This document shows, in pieces, positions 23,179-29,099 of a stretch of DNA of 29,099 nucleotides. The DNA is from Treponema sp. UBA1793 (lineage in GTDB: Bacteria; Spirochaetota; Spirochaetia; Treponematales; Treponemataceae). Location: the NCBI GenBank assembly GCA_002314445.1, contig DCFX01000069.1, forward strand, positions 1 through 29,099. The letters run 5' to 3'. A model generated the notes under the pieces. The model was not told where the DNA came from, did no database searches, and worked only from the letters and a program-made list of their open reading frames with translations. The stretch's first letter is position 1, and every line of letters starts with the position of its first letter. A program made the translations under genes and the position numbers.

Positions 23179-25707
23179 ATGACAGCTAAAACTGTAACAT
23201 TCATGTATATTCCCGGAGTCTTCGGTTCTGTTTTTCCCGGTGCCGAAGCGACTCTGGAAGGAAGCTGGGATACGGCCGGGCATTTTTCCGGGAACTGGAC
23301 GTCCGTTCCCATGCCCCGGGATCAGTGTGATGACGGCGGTATCTGCTTCAAGGCACAGATACTGCTTGATACAGCTGAATACGGCCGGACTTTTCAATGG
23401 GGGGTCAGGTTCCACTGGCCCGGCGGAAAGACGGACTGGGCGATTGCTACCGAAATTCCTGATCCTTATTCAAAAGAACGGTACAGGTCTTTCCGGTTTG
23501 ACGGTTCGGATATGGAGCAGCGGTATTATCTGACAAGCTGCCGCCGTCTCGGGGCAAATAAATACAGGCGGCCAGACGGTTCCTGGGGGGTGCGGTTTGC
23601 CGTATGGGCGCCGGATGCTGTGCAGGTTGAGCTTGTCTTCGGTTCCGTCTGGGACAGTGCTGATTCAAAAGCAAAACCGGTGGGGCCCGGTGTTCCGCTG
23701 CCAAAAAAAAGTATTGCCGGCGGGTATATTGCTGACGACGGTTTCGGAATTCATCCGGGAGTTCCGCCCGTTCCCATGAAACGTACAGCCGGCGGTATCT
23801 GGGAAACGCCGCCGGATAATCCTGCTTTGCAGGGAAAGCTTGATGTGCTTAATCACCGGCCGTATATGTTCCGTATTACCCAGGAAGACGGATTCGTCTC
23901 CTACCGTACTGATTTATACTCCCGATGTCAGATAGGTTCCGGCTCTATGAATCCCGGCGGAAAACATTTTACCGGCAGGCTTGCGGACCTGGACGGTTCT
24001 GTCAGCTGCTCCGTTACGGTTAATCCTGAAGAGGTGACTGAGACATTCGAATCGGATGTATGGCCGGAACAGTTCATATCCGATGACGCATTCTGGAAGG
24101 ACGAATTTACTGATAAAAAGATACCGCAGTCAATCCGCGATCTTATCATCTATGAACTGCATGTCGGCGCGCTGGGATTCGGCAGCCAGCATCCGGGGAC
24201 GCTCAATAACGCAATCGGTATGCTCGACTATCTTCAGGCGCTGCATGTTAATGCGGTGGAACTGCTGCCGCTGTCGGAATTTGCAGGAGGTGCGGAAAAC
24301 TGGGGGTATGCTACCTCACACTATTTCGCTATTGAATACGGCGGCGGCGGACGAGATCAGTTCAAGTATTTCATTAAAGAATGTCACCGCAGGGGAATGG
24401 CCGTAATTATGGACGTAGTGTACAACCATTACGATCAGGATGCCGAACGCGCGGAATTCAATTACGATTCCCCGCTTCCCGAGCACAACATATATTACTG
24501 GTACGAAGGCCGTTCTTCGGATTACAAGTCTCCCGAAGGCGGATATGTTGACAATATGTCCACCGGCTGGGCGCCGCGTTACTGCGAAGAGATGGTCCGG
24601 CAGATGTTCATCAGCAGCGCCATATCCCTTCTCCAGGAATTTCATGTTGACGGATTCCGCGTTGATCAGACGACGTCAATCCACGGATACAATGTACTGC
24701 ATGCTGACGGCAGTCAGGTGGGAATGGCGAATATGTCCGGGGCAAAGTTCCTCCGGGAGCTTGGGCGTACACTGCGGATGTTCCGCCCGGGCGTCTTTCT
24801 TATGGCCGAAGACCATTCCGACTGGAATGAAGTGGTACAGCCTGTTCAGGACGGAGGTATGGGATTTGACGCGCGCTGGTATTCCATGTTCTATCACCAT
24901 CTGAGCGGAGATACCGACCAGGGGGATACGGCGAAACTGTTGTATACAGCTGCTGTTCATCAGGGGCAGAGCCTGCACATGGACTGGTTTTCGGGTGCGC
25001 TCGCAGCGACTGAGTATCAGAAAGTGGTCTACAACGAATCACATGACGAAGCCGGAAACAGTTCGGGGCCGTTTTTTGATCCTGACTGGGTTGATAAAGA
25101 CAAGCAATACACTTCCCACCGCGGTATCGTCGTCGCTTCCAATGCTGCACCGCTCATTGGTGATACGCGTAAATATGCCGAAGCACGATGCCGTTTTGCA
25201 TGGGGCGTCACAGTATTGTCTGCAGGCATTCCCATGTTCCTGTTCGGCGAGGAAGTCGGTGCGGAGAGACGGTTCAAGTACAATGCTGTCCTCCAGAATA
25301 AGGAAGATTATCAGCATATGGCGCAGGAAACGGGAAGCAGGCTGTACCGGTTCTATTCGGATGTGAATGCGCTGCGTGCCGGAAATTCCGCACTCCGCAG
25401 TACGTCGATAGACATTGTGTACGTGCATAACGACAACCGCATAATCGCTTTCCGCCGCAGGGACGACAGGCAGACGTTCCTCATTGTGGGGAGTCTTTCG
25501 GATCATCCTTTCGCAGACGGTTATGTTATTCACAACGACAGTCTGGGCAGCGGTACGTGGCGGGAAATTTTTAACAGTGATGCAGCCGGATACGGCGGCG
25601 ACAATACCGGCAACGGAGGGCAGCGTATTTTCTGTACCGGCGGAACATTCAGCGTGGTGATTCCTTTTGCAGGGTTCGTCGTTCTTGCTGCTGAAAACAA
25701 TGCATAG
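23179..25707 (+). CDS. GH13 protein resembling alpha-1,4-glucan branching enzyme
   Basis: An 842-residue intracellular GH13 enzyme. Residues 1-115 and about 120-300 look like two beta-sandwich domains of CBM48/early-set type. The second (GVRFAVWAPDAVQVELVF at 137-154) is typical of branching enzymes and trehalohydrolases. The catalytic barrel shows region I DVVYNH (412-417), region II GFRVDQ with nucleophile Asp496, region III MAEDHSD with acid/base Glu544, and region IV NESHDE with Asp623. The ESHDE form resembles branching enzymes. A C-terminal beta-domain closes the protein. AAGGAG precedes the ATG. Branching enzyme, glucanotransferase and isoamylase-like hydrolase all remain possible. No glgA, glgC or glgP is nearby, so it may serve this operon's pathway rather than bulk glycogen. 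Confidence 0.87.
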   Translation: MTAKTVTFMYIPGVFGSVFPGAEATLEGSWDTAGHFSGNWTSVPMPRDQCDDGGICFKAQILLDTAEYGRTFQWGVRFHWPGGKTDWAIATEIPDPYSKERYRSFRFDGSDMEQRYYLTSCRRLGANKYRRPDGSWGVRFAVWAPDAVQVELVFGSVWDSADSKAKPVGPGVPLPKKSIAGGYIADDGFGIHPGVPPVPMKRTAGGIWETPPDNPALQGKLDVLNHRPYMFRITQEDGFVSYRTDLYSRCQIGSGSMNPGGKHFTGRLADLDGSVSCSVTVNPEEVTETFESDVWPEQFISDDAFWKDEFTDKKIPQSIRDLIIYELHVGALGFGSQHPGTLNNAIGMLDYLQALHVNAVELLPLSEFAGGAENWGYATSHYFAIEYGGGGRDQFKYFIKECHRRGMAVIMDVVYNHYDQDAERAEFNYDSPLPEHNIYYWYEGRSSDYKSPEGGYVDNMSTGWAPRYCEEMVRQMFISSAISLLQEFHVDGFRVDQTTSIHGYNVLHADGSQVGMANMSGAKFLRELGRTLRMFRPGVFLMAEDHSDWNEVVQPVQDGGMGFDARWYSMFYHHLSGDTDQGDTAKLLYTAAVHQGQSLHMDWFSGALAATEYQKVVYNESHDEAGNSSGPFFDPDWVDKDKQYTSHRGIVVASNAAPLIGDTRKYAEARCRFAWGVTVLSAGIPMFLFGEEVGAERRFKYNAVLQNKEDYQHMAQETGSRLYRFYSDVNALRAGNSALRSTSIDIVYVHNDNRIIAFRRRDDRQTFLIVGSLSDHPFADGYVIHNDSLGSGTWREIFNSDAAGYGGDNTGNGGQRIFCTGGTFSVVIPFAGFVVLAAENNA

Positions 25708-25726
25708 AGATGCAGGGAGTATTTTT

Positions 25727-26899
25727 ATGAGTAATATGAGTGAAGAAATTCTGGACCAGACAGCGGCCGATATTGCTGCGGAACTGGAACGGAAATTTGA
25801 GGAAGCAAAAAGAAATCTGCCGGACTGCCGTCCCGTCGCAGAAGCGGCAGCAGGGCTGCTGGAAGGTTCTCTTGATGTAGCCTCTGAAATCAAGCGGATA
25901 ATCGATATAGATGTTGACCTGTCTCAGGCGCCAAAGGAAAAACCCGTTCTTCTGGTTGCCTCAAAATTCGGTACATGGGCATCCGAACTGACTCTTGTGG
26001 CAGGTACGCTGCTCAAAGCAGGATACCATGTTGTCCTGGCAAGCGAAGACGGATCAGTTCCGCACCTGCTTGGGCCGAGTATGGTTCCGGGAACGTCCGA
26101 CGGTGCATGGCGCTTTTCTGTGGTATCCGAAGAAGAACGTGATCTGGCATTACGCTTCCTTAATCCCGACAGCGATGAACACCGCATTTTCCGCAAAGAA
26201 AACATTGTGGATCTCAGCCGGCTGGCGCGCCCTCCGCAGGTAGGTGATTACCTGAAAGAGCCTGAACTGCTTGACGAGTATAAAGAAGCACTGCGCATCT
26301 CGCTCGATACGGCTCTTGATTATTCCGCCGTATGCGTTGCCGGCGGATCAGGGGCTATTCCCGGACTGATGTTTGACCGCGGCCTGCACAGTCTTCTGTT
26401 TGCCTTTTACCGTCTGGGAAAACCGATTATGGGGGAATGCAACGGCGGACTTGCAATTCTGCAGACGCTTGATCCTGTATCAAAGCATTCGATTCTTTAC
26501 GGACATACCGTCACGACGCATTCTTCTCTTGATGAATATCAGAGTGAGTGGGGCTGGACATTGCAATTTGAAGCTGATACGGACTCTTTCTGGAAAAACG
26601 GCAGGTTCGACATTGACGCATACTGCAGTGCGGAAAAGTGGTGCCAGCCCGGTACCGGCGGCAATCCGCTGATTGACTCTGAAGGATATTTCCGCGATGC
26701 AGCCGGTCCTGAGGGATTGTTTTTTTCACCTCCGGGCAGTGCGTATTCCGTTGTTCTTGACGAAAAGTTCATAACGTGCCGGACGACGCCCGACGGCTAT
26801 CCGGGAGCACTTGCGCTGATTGCGCTGCTTAATGGAACGGATAAACCGGACAGCCCGCTTTTTATAGATTCCGATGCGCCTGCCCGCAGATATCCGTGA
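25727..26899 (+). CDS. Long DJ-1/PfpI-like protein with N-terminal helical extension
   Basis: The start is taken at ATG 25727 after AGGGAG (25714-25719). An upstream ATG at 25667 lies inside the GH13 gene and is unlikely. The protein has 390 residues. About 1-70 is a helical, charged extension. The amidotransferase-like fold follows: PVLLVASKFGTWASELTLVA (73-92) with a possible acidic partner Glu87, and the elbow PIMGECNGGLAIL with Cys238. The residue after Cys is Asn rather than the His of PfpI, nearer to Hsp31-like and other divergent members. It is 19 bases after GH13 and 8 before the ThDP enzyme. Together with the short form it suggests two successive or paired Cys-dependent steps. Confidence 0.78.
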   Translation: MSNMSEEILDQTAADIAAELERKFEEAKRNLPDCRPVAEAAAGLLEGSLDVASEIKRIIDIDVDLSQAPKEKPVLLVASKFGTWASELTLVAGTLLKAGYHVVLASEDGSVPHLLGPSMVPGTSDGAWRFSVVSEEERDLALRFLNPDSDEHRIFRKENIVDLSRLARPPQVGDYLKEPELLDEYKEALRISLDTALDYSAVCVAGGSGAIPGLMFDRGLHSLLFAFYRLGKPIMGECNGGLAILQTLDPVSKHSILYGHTVTTHSSLDEYQSEWGWTLQFEADTDSFWKNGRFDIDAYCSAEKWCQPGTGGNPLIDSEGYFRDAAGPEGLFFSPPGSAYSVVLDEKFITCRTTPDGYPGALALIALLNGTDKPDSPLFIDSDAPARRYP

Positions 26900-26907
26900 G
26901 GAAACAT

Positions 26908-28611
26908 ATGGCACAAATAAAAGTAAAGGATGCACTGCTGCGCCAGTTTCAGGCCGACGGAATTGATGTCATATTCGGAAATCCCGGAAGTACCGAAGAA
27001 AATTTTCTTCAGGCAGCAGGAGAAAATACCGGAATCAGATACGTACTTGGCCTGCAGGAAGCGAGTGTTGCCGCTATGGCCGACGGCTGGGCGCGGACTT
27101 CACACAAAACAGCCGTATGCCAGATACACTCTGCGGTGGGGCTTGGCAATGCGATGGGGGTTATGTACGAAGCATTCCGCAGCCACACGCCGATGCTCTT
27201 TCTCGCGGGGGAACCACCGCAGGAGCTCCAGGCATTCGACGGATTTCTTGCCGGAGACCTGGCAGCCATCGCACGCCCGCTGACAAAATGGTCTGCCCGG
27301 CTGACTCACGGAGCACAGGCACTGCGCATTGTACGCCGTGCGCTCAAAGTTGCCGCGACACCGCCGTACGGTCCTGTCTTTCTGGCGCTTCCCATGGACG
27401 TACTCGATGAAGAAACAGATGACGGCGATATTTTCCCTTCAAGTTCCGTGGTGCCGCCGTCTGCCTGTACCGTATCAGAGGCTGCGGAAATAGCCCTGAG
27501 TCTTGCGGATGCTGAAATGCCAATGCTGCTTGCCGGTGACGGTATTACAGAAGCCGGCGGGCGGAGCGAACTGGAAGAACTGGCGCATATGCTTGCCGCT
27601 CCCGTATGGGGTGTTGAATGCAATGAACCGATTCTCTCTTTCCGCGATCCTCTGTTTATGGGATTAATCGGCCATTCATTCGGCAACCATACACGTACCA
27701 TTACGTCTGCTGCAGATGTGCTTCTGGCAATGGGTACACCGGTATTTCCCGAACTATTCCCGTCTGTAGAGCCGTATTTCCGAGACGATGCGGTGCTGTA
27801 TCAGATTGACCGCGATCCGTGGGAAATAGCAAAAAACTTTCCTGTTCGGAAGGGGCTCCAGGCCGATCCGAAGGGTTCCATGATTCTTATCATTGAAGAA
27901 CTGCGAAAACTCCTGCCGGACCGCGCCGGGAAAATCAGCGGGCGGAGGGAAAGGATTACAGAAGAAAAAAAGGCTGCTTTTGCACAGGAAGAACAGTCGC
28001 TTGAATCGGTGCCCGACACTCCGGATGCTATGTCGCCTGCAACGCTGATGCGTACACTTTCAGCGGAGCTGCCGGAAAAAGCGCTTGTATACGATGAATC
28101 ACTGACCTCTACCAGTGCACTGCTGCATTACCTGCAGCCGGAGAATCCTGATTCGTATATACTGGCACGCGGCGGATGCATCGGCGTCGGATGGCCGGGA
28201 GCCGTCGGTGCCGCAGTTTTCCGTCCGGACCGCATTGTGATAGCGCCTTCAGGAGACGGTTCGGCACTGTTCGCACTTCAAACGCTGTGGACAGCCGTGC
28301 ATGAAAACCTGAAAATCATTTTTATAGTCTGCAACAATGCAGCCTACCGTATTCTGAAAATAAATCTGCTGCATTACCTCAAGAGTGCAGGTGATAAACT
28401 CTGTCCCTTTCCGTATATGGATATTAATTCCCCGCGAGTCAATTTCGCCGTTCTTGCTGAAGGGGTGGGGATGAAATCCTGCAGGGTAAAAAACGGGGCG
28501 GAACTGCGGAATGCTTTAAGGGAGGCAACTGCGGAGTCAGGGCCGTATCTTATTGATGCACTGGTGAACGGTTCCGTGGAAAAGGATATAGATAATCTGT
28601 TTTCGGGATAA
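26908..28611 (+). CDS. ThDP-dependent 2-keto-acid decarboxylase-like enzyme (benzoylformate decarboxylase group)
   Basis: The start at ATG 26908 is preferred over GTG 26896, because TGAGGA gives a well-spaced ribosome binding site. The length is 567 residues. Three ThDP-enzyme domains are present: PYR (1-170) with GNPGSTE (24-30), catalytic Glu51 (LQEASVAAMADG) and His74 (IHSAVGLGNAMG); a central TH3 domain (about 185-335); and PP (about 375-560) with GDGS (449-452) and NN (476-477) binding Mg-diphosphate. The Ser28 and His74 positions match Ser26 and His70 of Pseudomonas benzoylformate decarboxylase, but the second active-site His (281 there) appears absent near 280-284. A decarboxylase or carboligase on a bulky 2-keto acid is likely. 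It is the last gene of the operon. Confidence 0.88.
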   Translation: MAQIKVKDALLRQFQADGIDVIFGNPGSTEENFLQAAGENTGIRYVLGLQEASVAAMADGWARTSHKTAVCQIHSAVGLGNAMGVMYEAFRSHTPMLFLAGEPPQELQAFDGFLAGDLAAIARPLTKWSARLTHGAQALRIVRRALKVAATPPYGPVFLALPMDVLDEETDDGDIFPSSSVVPPSACTVSEAAEIALSLADAEMPMLLAGDGITEAGGRSELEELAHMLAAPVWGVECNEPILSFRDPLFMGLIGHSFGNHTRTITSAADVLLAMGTPVFPELFPSVEPYFRDDAVLYQIDRDPWEIAKNFPVRKGLQADPKGSMILIIEELRKLLPDRAGKISGRRERITEEKKAAFAQEEQSLESVPDTPDAMSPATLMRTLSAELPEKALVYDESLTSTSALLHYLQPENPDSYILARGGCIGVGWPGAVGAAVFRPDRIVIAPSGDGSALFALQTLWTAVHENLKIIFIVCNNAAYRILKINLLHYLKSAGDKLCPFPYMDINSPRVNFAVLAEGVGMKSCRVKNGAELRNALREATAESGPYLIDALVNGSVEKDIDNLFSG

Positions 28612-28673
28612 TAACTGCTTACAAATAGTACATGCATATATGACATTTGACACCGCTGTTACAGCCCTTTGTG

Positions 28674-28682
28674 TGGTATACT
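28674..28682 (+). promoter_or_regulatory. Extended -10 promoter element
   Basis: TGGTATACT (28674-28682) fits an extended -10 (TGnTATACT). No -35 stands at proper spacing; a TTGACA at 28647-28652 is 24 bases away, too far. It would serve the acyltransferase remnant downstream. Confidence 0.4.
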
Positions 28683-28721
28683 TATTTCATTGTTTTCATA
28701 TCATAATAAGGGAGATTTAAG

Positions 28722-29071
28722 GTGTCATATGTTGTATATGCACTGATTCTGGTGCTCATTCTGCGGGGTGTAAAATTTGCAGGAAAGGGACAGTTCAATA
28801 CAGATTTTATGTCTCTTGAAGTAACAAAGTGCCTGCAGGAAATTTGTTCTGTCTGCATTATCTGCCATCATCTGTCTCAGACAGAAGCGTTTCATCAGGC
28901 TGGTGAACTGTCCTTATCCCGTTCTATACTATGACGGCAGCTTTTGCCGTTTACGATATCGCCACAGGAGTCCATATGAGCGCACTCCAATGGATACTTT
29001 CGTTATCAGGTTTAATTCTTATAAACAGTCATGCATGGTATATTATTGAAATTATACTGCTGTACCTTTAG
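28722..29071 (+). pseudogene. Acyltransferase-3 (OafA-like) pseudogene with internal deletion
   Basis: A GTG at 28722 after AGGGAG starts a membrane-anchor-like segment. It then reads SLEVTKCLQEICSVCIICHH, the first helix of acyltransferase-3 proteins including the conserved HH. The frame stops at 28934. A second frame, open from about 28931 to a stop at 29071, reads TAAFAVYDIATGVHMSALQW and INSHAWYIIEIILLYL, like an internal helix of the same family. An intact protein would have about ten helices and over 300 residues, so most of the gene is deleted. It follows the five-gene operon in the same direction but has its own promoter-like sequence. Confidence 0.65.
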
Positions 29072-29099
29072 AGAACAATATACCCCGCTGCTTGCGGCG

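Noticed and set aside
25667..25726. Upstream start for the long PfpI-like gene inside GH13
   Set aside because: No ribosome binding site fits it, while ATG 25727 follows AGGGAG at good distance.
25039..25893. Minus-strand open frame of 284 codons opposite GH13 and the long PfpI gene
   Set aside because: It overlaps conserved GH13 motifs on the other strand and shows no protein family; a shadow of GC-rich coding sequence.
28647..28682. TTGACA plus TATACT as a classic promoter
   Set aside because: The spacer is 24 bases, well outside the usual 16-18; only the extended -10 is kept.

Overview
The window is 29 kb of bacterial chromosome from a fermentative, polysaccharide-using anaerobe. Three features suggest a host-associated spirochaete of the Treponema type, with a Lachnospiraceae-like firmicute as the alternative: signal peptides ending in patterns such as TAQ|S and YPQ|E, a CUT1 sugar importer with no local ATPase, and an HsmA-type membrane protein. 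I see no rRNA, tRNA or ribosomal protein gene that could settle this. No CRISPR array, insertion sequence or integrase is visible.

Left part (1-7.9 kb), accessory and partly decayed. A tocopherol-cyclase-family gene runs off the left edge on the minus strand. It diverges from an A+T-rich plus-strand operon encoding a short-chain dehydrogenase, a secreted subtilisin-like protease and an HsmA-like membrane protein. A graveyard of gene fragments follows (about 3.55-4.6 kb: EFR1/flavodoxin head, flavin-domain-like remnant, hypothetical fragment, aspartate-racemase tail). Then come an intact PhzF-family gene, a minus-strand WYL regulator plus GyrI-like ligand-binding protein, and a divergent nitroreductase.

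Middle part (7.9-18.2 kb, minus strand), a glycan-utilisation locus. In transcription order it holds a two-TM AraC-type regulator, two CUT1 permeases, a lipoprotein sugar-binding protein, a GH43 enzyme and a GH95 alpha-L-fucosidase/galactosidase. The logic is sensing, import and intracellular removal of arabinosyl/xylosyl and fucosyl/L-galactosyl groups. The GH43 tail appears frameshifted.

Right part (18.4-29 kb). A HAD hydrolase pseudogene precedes a minus-strand pentameric ligand-gated ion channel homologue. Divergent from the channel is the most interesting unit, a compact five-gene operon (20.3-28.6 kb): an AGE-type (alpha/alpha)6-barrel protein with extra N- and C-terminal domains, a DJ-1/PfpI protein, a GH13 branching-enzyme-like protein, a second longer DJ-1/PfpI-like protein, and a benzoylformate-decarboxylase-like ThDP enzyme. 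A near-consensus promoter, a structured leader of about 250 nt and a strong intrinsic terminator just before the first ribosome binding site suggest control by attenuation. I know of no described pathway for this set. It looks like an alpha-glucan-linked carbonyl or 2-keto-acid pathway. The window ends in a degraded acyltransferase-3 gene.
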